Part shown: piece by piece, positions 16,048-23,998 of the stretch
Position numbering within the stretch: the first letter of the stretch is position 1
Layout: the number at the start of each line of letters is the position of its first letter
Source of the DNA: Treponema sp. UBA4377
GTDB lineage: Bacteria; Spirochaetota; Spirochaetia; Treponematales; Treponemataceae
DNA: 64,000 nt
Direction: 5' to 3'
Assembly: GCA_002391235.1 (NCBI GenBank)
Contig: DGRX01000005.1
Location: 4,824-68,823, forward strand
Made by a program: the position numbers and the translations under genes
Notes under the pieces: model-generated
Told to the model about the DNA's origin: nothing
Databases searched by the model: none
The model's input: only the letters and a program-made list of their open reading frames with translations

Positions 16048-16587
16048 ATGACTGAAAGCGAAATTGAATTTTTGGACAAGGCCATTAGGCGCGTGCCGGA
16101 CTTTCCCAAGCCCGGAATTCTTTTTTACGACATCACAAGCATTTTGACAAAGCCCGATGTCTTTAAGTTTTGCATCGACAAAATGGTCGAGCTTTACAAG
16201 GACGCAAAGATTGACGCTGTGGCTACTGTCGAGTCGCGCGGATTTTTGTTCTCCGCTCCTTTTGCCGAGCGCCTTTCAATCCCCCAAATTCTTATCCGCA
16301 AAAAGGGAAAGCTTCCCGGCGAGACATATTCTTGCAAGTACGCCCTAGAATACGGAACGGCGGAAATCGAGGCCCACAAGGCCGACGTTGAGCGCGGAAA
16401 AAATTACTTGGTCATAGACGATCTTATCGCCACAGGCGGAACGTTGGCCGCGGCCAGAAACGTGATAGAGCAGGGCGGCGGAGTTGTGACCGACTACTTT
16501 GGAATCATCGGCCTTCCCGACTTGAACTACCAAAAGGTTTTGGCTCCGGCAAAAGTCTCAACTCTTATCGATTTTCATGGAGCATAA
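16048..16587 (+). CDS. apt: Adenine phosphoribosyltransferase
   Basis: 179 residues. The enzyme salvages adenine to AMP using PRPP in the cytosol. Seen: RRVPDFPKPGILFYDITSIL (Apt N-terminal signature), VATVESRGFLFSAPFA, IRKKGKLPGETYSCKYALEY and the PRPP loop YLVIDDLIATGGTLAAA. ATG 16048 gives the normal Apt length; an upstream in-frame extension to 15955 would overlap both divergent promoters and is rejected. No ribosome-binding site is visible. Confidence 0.95.
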   Translation: MTESEIEFLDKAIRRVPDFPKPGILFYDITSILTKPDVFKFCIDKMVELYKDAKIDAVATVESRGFLFSAPFAERLSIPQILIRKKGKLPGETYSCKYALEYGTAEIEAHKADVERGKNYLVIDDLIATGGTLAAARNVIEQGGGVVTDYFGIIGLPDLNYQKVLAPAKVSTLIDFHGA

Positions 16588-16646
16588 TCCGCGCGGGAAA
16601 GCCGCTTGGTTGTTGAGCGTTGTTTGAATGCGCGGGTTGGCGCAAT

Positions 16647-16677
16647 TCATCGCGTTCGCGCGACGCTCTCGCGATGA
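16647..16677. other. Inverted repeat between apt and eda
   Basis: CATCGCG (16648-16654) and CGCGATG (16670-16676) pair around a GC-rich loop. No T-run follows on either strand. It may slow RNA ends of the convergent pair apt/eda. The rest of 16588-16692 shows nothing recognisable. Confidence 0.35.
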
Positions 16678-16692
16678 TTGTTCAGGCCGCCT

Positions 16693-17334
16693 TTACTTTG
16701 TGAACGCGCGGGGAATGAACATCAGCGCTTTTTCCGCCTCCGCGGTGATTATGTCCCACTTTTGCCCGCTGATGAATTCTTTTTTTACAATCCAAGAGCC
16801 GCCGACCGCCAAGACGTTTTGCTTTGACAAGTAGGCGGCGGCGTTTTCTGCAGTTATTCCGCCGGTGGGAATGAATTTAGTTTTGGGGAAAGGACCGGCC
16901 ATCGCGTCCAAAAAGTCCGTTCCGCCCAAAAGTTCCGCCGGAAAAAGCTTCAACACTTCCAAGTCCAATTTTATGGCCGCTGAAATTTCTGTCGGCGTCG
17001 CGACTCCCGGAACCACAGCCACGTCGCGGCTTTTGCAGTATTCGACAATCTCTTTGTCAAAGCCCGGCATCACGATGAACTTGGCTCCGCACGCGATGGC
17101 CTCTTGCGCCTGCGCGACGCTTGTAACCGTTCCGGCTCCCGCCAGAACGTCGGGGCAATGCGCGCTAAGCTCGCTTATAGCTTTTGGCGCCGCCTCGGTG
17201 CGGTAAGTGATTTCGGCGATTTTTATTCCGCCCTTTAAAAGCGCGCCGGCCAAGGGAACCGCGTTGGCGGCGTCCTCTATCGTTATTACGGGAATTATTT
17301 TTGTCTGGTTGAAAATTTCAAAAATTTTGTTCAT
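16693..17334 (-). CDS. eda: KDPG/KHG aldolase
   Basis: 213 residues, class I aldolase of the Entner-Doudoroff and hexuronate routes, splitting 2-dehydro-3-deoxy-phosphogluconate to pyruvate and glyceraldehyde-3-phosphate. Seen: IPVITIEDAANAVPLAGALL, the catalytic Glu region IAEITYRTEAA, LAGAGTVTSVAQAQEAI, FIVMPGF, the Schiff-base lysine in EVLKLFPAELLGG, and IPTGGITAENAAAYLS. Length is normal for the family. GGAGG precedes the ATG. It stands alone here; no edd or kdgK is near, so the pathway feeding it cannot be told. Confidence 0.93.
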   Translation of the reverse strand: MNKIFEIFNQTKIIPVITIEDAANAVPLAGALLKGGIKIAEITYRTEAAPKAISELSAHCPDVLAGAGTVTSVAQAQEAIACGAKFIVMPGFDKEIVEYCKSRDVAVVPGVATPTEISAAIKLDLEVLKLFPAELLGGTDFLDAMAGPFPKTKFIPTGGITAENAAAYLSKQNVLAVGGSWIVKKEFISGQKWDIITAEAEKALMFIPRAFTK

Positions 17335-17360
17335 GGCTTCCTCCTGCCGCTATGCCGGTC

Positions 17361-18170
17361 TTATTCTACACTCGCTTCCAGTTTGTTTTCAAGAGCGTCG
17401 TCAAGCAAATAAAAAAAATCGATGCCTGTCCGCTTTTCCATTTGGTCAACGCTGACCCGGTACTTTTTGTAGTTGTCTTTTTCGGCCGACGCTGGAATAA
17501 TGTAGGCTTCCATTTTAAACTCGACGCCGTCTTGAATCAAGGCCGCCTTGTAAAAGAATTCGGGCACGGCGACTTTGTTTGAACCGATTGTCGGGTAGGA
17601 AGGCTTTTCAAAGACAGGGCCGGTGGCGACGTAAAGCTTTTCGTGGCTTTTCGCTAGGCTTCTAAAATGCTGCTCCAGCGAATTCCAGACGCCCTCGTTA
17701 AAGGCGTGGGGCTGGGGGCTTATGTTGCTTAGCAAAAAAGATTCGCTCATCGCTTGCGGGCTGTACGCCATGTCGCCGGCCGGAGCCAAGTGGCCCCTGT
17801 CGTAGCCGGAGCGGCGGTAGTCGTCCAAATCCGCCGAGCCAGTCGCGATCTCGCAGTCTTCCCTAAAGTCGTTTGTCCGATTTGCGTTCTTTTCCAGCTT
17901 TGAAGCGTCCAAGGTGTAGGCCACCCAGTCGGCCTGCTCTCGCTTTTCGTTGTAGCAAAGCGCGTAGCCAAGGCGCTGGACAATCTGCCGGTTTTTATCC
18001 GTCGAGCAGAATGGCAGCTCGTAGCGCTGGCTTTGCGCCGCGTTTTGGTAAAAAAGCTCGTTTTGCTCTTTTACGCGCTCCAACGCCGCCTGGCCGCTAA
18101 CGCAAGAAAAAACCGCCAGCGCCGCGGCGGCAAGGCAGATTATGAAAAAAAATGGAAGCAGTTTTTTCAT
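17361..18170 (-). CDS. DNA/RNA non-specific endonuclease lipoprotein (NUC1 family)
   Basis: 269 residues. A signal peptide followed by a lipobox-like VFSC near residue 23 predicts a lipoprotein on the cell envelope. The catalytic His motif YDRGHLAPAGDMAYS, with SESFLLSNISPQPHAFNEGVW (metal-binding Asn), identifies the beta-beta-alpha-metal nuclease family. Known relatives degrade external nucleic acid for nutrients or defence. GGGAGG precedes the start. A possible promoter (GTGACA, 17 bases, TACATT) lies in 18195-18235 on the minus strand. Confidence 0.9.
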   Translation of the reverse strand: MKKLLPFFFIICLAAAALAVFSCVSGQAALERVKEQNELFYQNAAQSQRYELPFCSTDKNRQIVQRLGYALCYNEKREQADWVAYTLDASKLEKNANRTNDFREDCEIATGSADLDDYRRSGYDRGHLAPAGDMAYSPQAMSESFLLSNISPQPHAFNEGVWNSLEQHFRSLAKSHEKLYVATGPVFEKPSYPTIGSNKVAVPEFFYKAALIQDGVEFKMEAYIIPASAEKDNYKKYRVSVDQMEKRTGIDFFYLLDDALENKLEASVE

Positions 18171-18294
18171 CGTGTCATTCCTCCCTGCCGCCGCTTCGAA
18201 TTTTTTTCATAATGTACCACGACATTTCGCTTTTGTCACCTCTTTTGGCGGCGTTGTTCAAAAGACGGGCGGGATATTTTTGTTTGGCTTTTTT

Positions 18295-19125
18295 TTACGT
18301 TTGAGCAGGTTGGGCGGAAATCTGTTTTTGCAATTCCAGCACTTGCTCCAAGGTTAGGCCTTGCGCCTGCGCGATTTGTTCCGGAGTTCCTACGCCCATT
18401 TTAAGCAAGTTTATCGCGGCTTCGACGGCTTTTTGATGGAGACCTTCCTCGCGTCCTATCCTTATCATGTCTCTATCGTGCAAATTCATGGCGGCGTAAT
18501 CCCTCCGGAATTTTTCGTTTTCCTTAATCTTTTGAACGAGAGTTTTGAGACGATTTGAAAAGTCGTCCTCGCTAGGCTCGTCGGTTTTGACAAAGCGCAG
18601 CAGAGCCTTTATTCGCTCGTCTTTTTCCGCTTCGTACGCGCTTGCATTATACACAACTTTTAGGCTTTTGTCATCCAAATTTACAAGAGCGTTTTCCGCG
18701 CAGACATTTTTGAAAGTGTATCGCGGCAGTCCGAAAGCATTTCCGTTTGCGTTTTTGAACGGATCATGCTTGCAAATGAAAAGGATGTAGCTGTCCTTTA
18801 GCTTGGAATAGTCCTCGCCTTTCATAAGCGCGTCCATGTCTATCATGGCCTCGTAATACCGCACTCTTTTTCCGAGAGCTTCCTGCGGGTAGGACTGCAG
18901 CTCTACGTCAATCACTTTGTTTTTGTCCTTTAAGTAAACGTCAAGCCTCACTCCTTTTGTTGTGTAAAAAGGCTGTATGATTTTTTCCAGCTCTGGATAT
19001 TCCACATGGTCAACCCGAACTCCCAAGAGCAGCTCTACAAGTTCCGCGGAAATCTGTGGGTCACGCAGCACCTCCTGGAACATTCCGTCATCAGCGAATG
19101 TTAATTCATCAACTCTTTTTGACAT
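18295..19125 (-). CDS. Rpn-family PD-(D/E)XK nuclease (YhgA-like)
   Basis: 276 residues. The Rpn N-terminus is clear: DDGMFQEVLRDPQISAELVE, followed by the nuclease core GVRLDVYLKDKNKVIDVELQ (Asp, then E-x-Q) and EALGKRVRYYEAMIDMDAL. The C-terminus has the usual RIGREEGLHQKAVEAAINLL and a short helix pair ending LTLEQVLELQKQ. Relatives promote recombination or act in phage defence; older databases call them putative transposases. GGAG precedes the ATG. No inverted repeats mark it as a mobile element. The AT-rich gap 19126-19282 holds poly-A/T tracts and nothing else recognised. Confidence 0.88.
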   Translation of the reverse strand: MSKRVDELTFADDGMFQEVLRDPQISAELVELLLGVRVDHVEYPELEKIIQPFYTTKGVRLDVYLKDKNKVIDVELQSYPQEALGKRVRYYEAMIDMDALMKGEDYSKLKDSYILFICKHDPFKNANGNAFGLPRYTFKNVCAENALVNLDDKSLKVVYNASAYEAEKDERIKALLRFVKTDEPSEDDFSNRLKTLVQKIKENEKFRRDYAAMNLHDRDMIRIGREEGLHQKAVEAAINLLKMGVGTPEQIAQAQGLTLEQVLELQKQISAQPAQT

Positions 19126-19282
19126 GATTTGTCTCCTTAAATAAAACTTGGAACCGCTTTTGCAATTCCCTTGTATATAAGGTAGACTTTTTTTTGCAAA
19201 ATTTAGTTTTTTTTTGGGAAAAATCGTAAAAAAAAGCGGATTTTTTTTGTTTTTTTGCGGAGAGAATGCGGATTGAGGCTAA

Positions 19283-19594
19283 TTACCGCCTGATTTTTTC
19301 CTTTAACTGGCTTCCCAATTTGGCAAGCTCTATGTCGATTATCTTGTCGATTTTTGTAAAAAGGCTGTCGTCGCCTGAAAATTCGTTTTTTGTGTAAAAG
19401 AAAGTGGCCGGGCTTATCTTGAAAATCACGCAGAGGGCGTCAAGAACCTCCGCCGTTACAAAGGATTTTCCGTTTTCTATGCGGCTTAGATGGTTTGGCG
19501 TTATCCCCAGCTTTTCCGAAAGCTCTTCCTGCGTTATTTTGTTCAATTTTCTAAAATGCTTGAGGTTTTGGCCAAAGATTTCTTTTGAATTCAT
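19283..19594 (-). CDS. XRE-family helix-turn-helix regulator
   Basis: 103 residues. One HTH_3 domain covers residues about 8-63: FGQNLKHFRKLNKITQEELS, EKLGITPNHLSRIENGKSF, VTAEVLDALCVIFKISPATF. The C-terminal 35 residues are charged and may form a dimer helix. A -10 box TATAAA lies nine bases before the ATG, with a possible TTGTGT 18 bases further up, and there is no Shine-Dalgarno sequence, so the leader is about three bases. The target is unknown; the divergent neighbour is the large repeat lipoprotein. Confidence 0.85.
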   Translation of the reverse strand: MNSKEIFGQNLKHFRKLNKITQEELSEKLGITPNHLSRIENGKSFVTAEVLDALCVIFKISPATFFYTKNEFSGDDSLFTKIDKIIDIELAKLGSQLKEKIRR

Positions 19595-19684
19595 GCGTTA
19601 AATTTTATAGTCAGATTCCCTTATAAAACACAACATTAAAAGATGTTTTTTTTTATAAAAGCGCTGTTTAATGCCGAATTTTTC

Positions 19685-19713
19685 TTGCATTAATAGGCAT
19701 TTAGCGCTAAAAT
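19685..19713 (+). promoter_or_regulatory. Promoter of the repeat-rich lipoprotein
   Basis: TTGCAT, 17-base spacer, TAAAAT, about 46 bases before the ATG. A GGAGG lies directly before the start. Confidence 0.5.
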
Positions 19714-19759
19714 ATTAGAATAAAGCGACATTTAAGGCAAAGTTGCATTGGAGGAAAGT

Positions 19760-22465
19760 ATGAAGAAATTCTTTGGAATCGCGGCGCTTTTTGCAGCGCT
19801 TGGCCTTGCGGCGTTTTTTTCCGCTTGTTCCAACACTGTGAGCGGAGTCGACACTCCGCCGCCCGCGCAGGCGGCAAAGACTTATACGGTAAGTTTTAAC
19901 GCAAACGACGAAAGCCAAAATCCCGCCAAGGCGACGCAAATATTCACCGCCGGAACTCCGCAAAATTTGACGTCAATAGCAGACCTTGGCTTTAAGAGGG
20001 ACAACTTTGCCTTTGCGGGCTGGGCTTTGTCCAGCGCGGCGTCAGAAGCCGCCTACGCCGACAAAGCGGAATACACAGGCAATATCAGCATAACCCTTTA
20101 CGCTGTGTGGACTCCGATTTATGCCGTAACTTTTGACTCCAAGGGCGGAAGCGAAGTTGCCGGGCAAAAAGTGACAAGCGGCCAAACTGCGTCAAAGCCC
20201 GCCGACCCAACGAAAGACCATTTTAACTTTGCCGGCTGGTGTTCTGACGAAAACTGCCAAACGCCCTTTGACTTTGCCGCGCCAATAACGGCGCCCACAA
20301 CCCTTTACGCCAAGTGGAGCGATTTGCCTGTTTATGCCGTAACCTTTGACTTGAACGGCGGAAAATACGGCGCAAGCGACAGTTACACGCAAAATGTGAA
20401 AACAGGCGGCAAGGTTTGTCGGCCCGCCAGCGACCCGACAAAAGACGACAGCGTCGGCGCCGATGTTACTACAAAATACACGTTTGACAATTGGTACGCG
20501 GACTCTGGCTGCAACACCTTGTTTGACTTTGACGCTACGGCTATAAGCGGCGCAACGACGGTTTACGCCAAGTGGAGCGAGACAAATACTTATGTCGTGA
20601 CCTTTGACTTGGGCGGCGGAAAATACGGCTCAAGCGACACTTATACGCAAAATGTTGAAGAAGGCGGCAAGGCCTCGCACCCCGCTATCGCTCCAACAAA
20701 GGACGATAAGGTCAATGACGGAGTGTCAACGAAATACACGTTTGTCAACTGGTACGCTGACGCAGGCTGTAGAACCTTGTTCAACTTTGACGCCACGAGT
20801 ATAACCGGGCCCAAGACGATTTACGCAAAGTGGACGGAAACAAAATATTACTCTATAACAATCGTAAACAACAGCGAGCATGGAAGCTTTTCCTCGAATA
20901 TAACAGAACCTGTTGTTGAGGGTACTCTTGTAACGCTCACAGCAAGTCCGAATCCAGGCTATAAATTATCTTCTTACACTGTAACCTACGCAACTTCAAA
21001 AACTATGTACGTGACAAACGGAAAATTTACGATGCCTGCAAGCCCAGTGACCGTGACGGCGACATTTACAGTTGTTCCTTCCATTCAAAACCCACTTACA
21101 CTTGAAGCGATTGAGGCAGACGCTAAGGTAACATTTAGAAATCGCGCGGCTGGCCCAGTGACATACCGCGTGAACGGCGGCGAAGTTCAATCTATCGGTA
21201 ACGGAACGACAAAAGAAATAACTCTTTCTAATGTTGGCGACAAGGTTTGTTTTTACGGCGATAACGAGGCTTACGCTGATTCTCCATACAACTGCAGCAA
21301 TATCGCATGTGACAAGGATTGCTATGTTTACGGAAACATAATGAGTCTTGTCGACAGCGCGAATTATGAGAACGCAAGAACACTTACAAAAGAATATACA
21401 TTTCAATGTCTATTTAGCAGTAATAGTCATATAAAGAACAAGTCAGGCGTAGAGTTGGCTTTGCCCGCGACAAAGATAGCGTCCTATTGCTACTCCCAAA
21501 TGTTCCTTTATTGCACGAGTCTTACAAGCGCGCCTGAGCTGCCCGCAACTACGCTGGCGGAAGGTTGTTACAACCAAATGTTCTATGAATGCGCAAGCCT
21601 TGCGAGCGTTCCGGCTCTGCCCGCAACAACGCTGGAGTATATGTGCTACGAGCGTATGTTCTATGGTTGCCATAGTCTTACAAGTGCTCCAGCTCTGCCC
21701 GCGACTACGCTGGCGAACAGGTGTTACTCTGGCATGTTCTGTTATTGCACGAGCCTTGCAAAGGCTCCGACGCTGCCCGCGACTACGCTGGCGGGGGGAT
21801 GCTACAAAGAAATGTTCTCTTATTGTACAAGCCTTACAAGCGCTCCGACTCTGCCTGCGACTACACTGGAGTCTAATTGCTACGATAGTATGTTCCTTTA
21901 TTGCACGAGTCTTACAAGCGCTCCGGCGCTGCCTGCGACAAAGATAGCGTCCTATTGCTACGACAAAATGTTCTATAAGTGTACAAACCTTGCAAAGGCT
22001 CCAGCAGCCCTGCCCGCGACTACCCTGAAGTATATGTGCTACACTAACATGTTCGCTGACTGCAAAAGTCTTGCAAGCGCTCCGGCTCTGCCTGCGACTA
22101 CACTTGCGAGCTATTGCTACGCTGGCATGTTCAATAATTGTACAAGCCTTACGAGGGCTCCAGCCCTGCCCGCGACGACGCTAGCGGACAACTGCTACGA
22201 CAGCATGTTCTCCGGCTGCGCGAGCCTTACAAGCGCTCCGGCTCTGCCTGCGACCACACTTTGTGTTCAATGCTATGATTCTATGTTCCGGTATTGCGAG
22301 AAACTTGCTAGCGTAATCTGTCTTGCGACCGATATATCAGCAGGCGGCACAAATTCTTGGCTTTATGGCGTAAAATCTACTGGCACATTTAAAAGGCCTT
22401 CTGGCGTAAGTTGGCCACGCGGCAAAAACGGTATACCAGACGGTTGGACTGTCGTGAATTATTAG
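19760..22465 (+). CDS. Surface lipoprotein with InlB-type B-repeats and BspA/TpLRR-like repeats
   Basis: 901 residues. A lipoprotein signal (lipobox FSAC near residue 24) comes first. Residues about 40-355 hold four Listeria-Bacteroides (InlB B) repeats, each from a YAVTFD strand to a YAKW end. A divergent B-repeat (YYSITIVNNSEHGSFS) and a linker domain with several Cys follow. From about residue 567 there are 11 units of 26 residues built on LPATTLAxxCYxxMFxxCTSL plus TSAPA, a BspA/TpLRR-like pattern. The protein ends with a short TGTFKRPSG cap. It is likely surface-exposed and adhesive. The ATG at 19760 has GGAGG; the frame extends to an upstream TTG that is rejected. Confidence 0.88.
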   Translation: MKKFFGIAALFAALGLAAFFSACSNTVSGVDTPPPAQAAKTYTVSFNANDESQNPAKATQIFTAGTPQNLTSIADLGFKRDNFAFAGWALSSAASEAAYADKAEYTGNISITLYAVWTPIYAVTFDSKGGSEVAGQKVTSGQTASKPADPTKDHFNFAGWCSDENCQTPFDFAAPITAPTTLYAKWSDLPVYAVTFDLNGGKYGASDSYTQNVKTGGKVCRPASDPTKDDSVGADVTTKYTFDNWYADSGCNTLFDFDATAISGATTVYAKWSETNTYVVTFDLGGGKYGSSDTYTQNVEEGGKASHPAIAPTKDDKVNDGVSTKYTFVNWYADAGCRTLFNFDATSITGPKTIYAKWTETKYYSITIVNNSEHGSFSSNITEPVVEGTLVTLTASPNPGYKLSSYTVTYATSKTMYVTNGKFTMPASPVTVTATFTVVPSIQNPLTLEAIEADAKVTFRNRAAGPVTYRVNGGEVQSIGNGTTKEITLSNVGDKVCFYGDNEAYADSPYNCSNIACDKDCYVYGNIMSLVDSANYENARTLTKEYTFQCLFSSNSHIKNKSGVELALPATKIASYCYSQMFLYCTSLTSAPELPATTLAEGCYNQMFYECASLASVPALPATTLEYMCYERMFYGCHSLTSAPALPATTLANRCYSGMFCYCTSLAKAPTLPATTLAGGCYKEMFSYCTSLTSAPTLPATTLESNCYDSMFLYCTSLTSAPALPATKIASYCYDKMFYKCTNLAKAPAALPATTLKYMCYTNMFADCKSLASAPALPATTLASYCYAGMFNNCTSLTRAPALPATTLADNCYDSMFSGCASLTSAPALPATTLCVQCYDSMFRYCEKLASVICLATDISAGGTNSWLYGVKSTGTFKRPSGVSWPRGKNGIPDGWTVVNY
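21461..22330 (+). repeat. Eleven 78-bp coding repeats
   Basis: In-frame 26-residue units with invariant Cys-Tyr and Met-Phe pairs. One unit carries an extra Ala codon (KAPAALPATTL). Two units use KIASYCY instead of TTLAxxCY: a 27-base block is identical at 21467-21493 and 21935-21961, and a 31-base block is identical at 21500-21530 and 21890-21920, which shows recent shuffling. Confidence 0.85.
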
Positions 22466-22479
22466 GAATAATTCTTTCT

Positions 22480-22535
22480 ACTGAAAACTTTTTTGAAATT
22501 TGCAAAAGTTTTCACTATACTGAAAACTTTCTTGA
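22480..22535. repeat. Alternating inverted/direct repeats after the lipoprotein gene
   Basis: GAAAACTTTT (22483-22492), its complement AAAAGTTTTC (22504-22513), and GAAAACTTT again (22522-22530). The middle arm can pair with either side. The two outer copies lie in near-identical 17-base direct repeats starting ACTGAAAACTTT. The region lies between convergent genes and may act as a terminator. Confidence 0.5.
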
Positions 22536-22548
22536 CTTTTTCCGTCGA

Positions 22549-23106
22549 CTATACTCGACAACGTTCCCTGTACAACTCCAGCGCGGCGGCCATAAGCGCG
22601 TGGGGGCATTCGCTTCCGCCCATTTTGGCAAAGACTTCCTCTTTGGGAACGCGGACGCAGTTTAGGAACTCGTCGGCGTCCAGTTTTTGCTCGCCGGCGG
22701 CCTCCAAGCCGCGCGCCAAAAAGACGTGGAAGCGGTTTGTAAAAAGGGCGGGGTTGGGGCTTACGCTTCCAAGGTGAATTAGGCTTTGCGCGCGGCAGCC
22801 GGTTTCTTCCAGCAATTCGCGGGCGGCGCCTTCTTTGGGAGACTCGCCTGGGTCGACAACGCCGCCTGGAAATTCCAGGCTAATGCCTTGGTATGCGTGC
22901 CGCCATTGCTTTACCATTAAAAAAGAGCCGTCAACTTCGGGGATTACCGCCGCCCAGTCGGGAGCGTCAATCGTGATGTAGGCGCCGCTTCTTCCGTCCG
23001 GCGCGGTGTTCACGCTTTTGTTCACCGTGAATACGGGCGTGTCCAAAAGCTTTTCTTTGTTTCCAACTTTCCAAATCAGCGAAGAGTCGTCATTTTCCTT
23101 TGACAT
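22549..23106 (-). CDS. Nudix hydrolase, ADP-ribose pyrophosphatase-like
   Basis: 185 residues. The Nudix box is complete: GGVVDPGESPKEGAARELLE then ETG (G-x5-E-x7-REUxEExGU). Before it lie YITIDAPDWAAVIPEV and QWRHAYQGISLEFPGG, typical of the ADP-ribose/NDP-sugar branch, which clears nucleotide-sugar by-products in the cytosol. ATG 23106 has GCAGGAA upstream. It diverges from the cytidylate-kinase-like gene, whose -35 box overlaps its first codons. Confidence 0.9.
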   Translation of the reverse strand: MSKENDDSSLIWKVGNKEKLLDTPVFTVNKSVNTAPDGRSGAYITIDAPDWAAVIPEVDGSFLMVKQWRHAYQGISLEFPGGVVDPGESPKEGAARELLEETGCRAQSLIHLGSVSPNPALFTNRFHVFLARGLEAAGEQKLDADEFLNCVRVPKEEVFAKMGGSECPHALMAAALELYRERCRV

Positions 23107-23128
23107 AATTTCGTTCCTGCCTTATAAT
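23100..23128 (+). promoter_or_regulatory. Perfect-consensus sigma-70 promoter
   Basis: TTGACA at 23100-23105, 17-base spacer, TATAAT at 23123-23128. It drives the 23177 gene with a leader of about 42 bases and lies over the first codons of the divergent Nudix gene. Confidence 0.75.
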
Positions 23129-23176
23129 ATAAATAGTATAAATTGAAATTTTGTTTTTGTCATCAGGGAGGAACTT

Positions 23177-23998
23177 ATGGCTGTAATTTGCATGGCCCGC
23201 CAAGTGGCGGCTTTGGGAGATGAAATCAGCGCCGAAGTCGCCAAGCTTTTGGATTATAAATTCATCACAAGAAAAGACATTGAGGCAAAAATCGTAGAGC
23301 TTGGCTTTCCCAAAGAAAAGCTTCACAAGTACGACGAGGTAAAGCCAGGCTTTTTCGCATCGCTGGCCAAAGACCGCGACGAATACTTGGACTACTTGCA
23401 GACCGCGATTTTGGAGTCGGCCTCCGACGGAAACGTTGTCCTGATCGGCCGCGGCGCATCCTATGTCTTGAGCGACCTTCCCAACATGCTCTCCTTCCGC
23501 TTTGTGGCCGACCAGCAAACCCGCCTTGAGCGCTTGGAGGAAGAGTTCAGCTTTACAGAAAAGCAAGCCCAGGCCAGAATCGACGAAAGCGACAACAACA
23601 GGCGCGGCTTTCACAAAAGCTTTTTCAACGCCGACGGCGAGGACCCTGCGCACTACCACTTGGTCGTCAATTCCGGAAAGCTTGACATAAAGAGCGCCGC
23701 CGCCTTGATTGTTTCCATCGTGGAAGCGAACGTCACTCCCGACTTGGAGGAGCAGGGCAAAAAGAAAGTGGCCGAAATGCTGCTTGCCCAAAAGCTTGTG
23801 AACTTCCTTGTCTTTGAGCATAACATCACAGTGAACTTTTTGCGCGCGCTTGTCATCGACAAAAAGATTGTCCTGCAGGGAATCGCCGACTCAAGCGCGA
23901 TTGTCGAAAAGGCCGTCGTGCTTGCCCAAAAGGCTTATCCCGACTACAAGGTCGAGTCGGCCATCAGCGTAGTCCAAGACTTTAAGACTTACAAATGA
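23177..23998 (+). CDS. Cytidylate-kinase-like family protein
   Basis: 273 residues. It begins MAVICMARQVAALGDEISAE, where the GxxxxGKS loop of true Cmk is replaced by the shorter form of the cytidylate-kinase-like family. Then come KFITRKDIEAKIVELGF, NVVLIGRGASYVLSDLPN and FRFVADQQTRLERLEEEF, as in that family. The last 90 residues (NITVNFLRALVIDKKIVLQG, ISVVQDF) look like a BON-type small domain, an addition not present in Cmk. Substrate unknown. GGGAGG precedes the ATG; the next gene overlaps by four bases. Confidence 0.82.
   Translation: MAVICMARQVAALGDEISAEVAKLLDYKFITRKDIEAKIVELGFPKEKLHKYDEVKPGFFASLAKDRDEYLDYLQTAILESASDGNVVLIGRGASYVLSDLPNMLSFRFVADQQTRLERLEEEFSFTEKQAQARIDESDNNRRGFHKSFFNADGEDPAHYHLVVNSGKLDIKSAAALIVSIVEANVTPDLEEQGKKKVAEMLLAQKLVNFLVFEHNITVNFLRALVIDKKIVLQGIADSSAIVEKAVVLAQKAYPDYKVESAISVVQDFKTYK

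Noticed and set aside
16588..16692. Fourth copy of the covarying leader element
   Set aside because: It has GC-rich inverted repeats but not the arm order or the GCAACA linker, and it lies between convergent genes.
18295..19125. Insertion sequence (older name: putative transposase)
   Set aside because: The product is an Rpn-type nuclease; no terminal inverted repeats or target duplications are seen.
21461..22330. CRISPR array
   Set aside because: The repeats are continuous in-frame coding units with no variable spacers; they encode a repeat protein.
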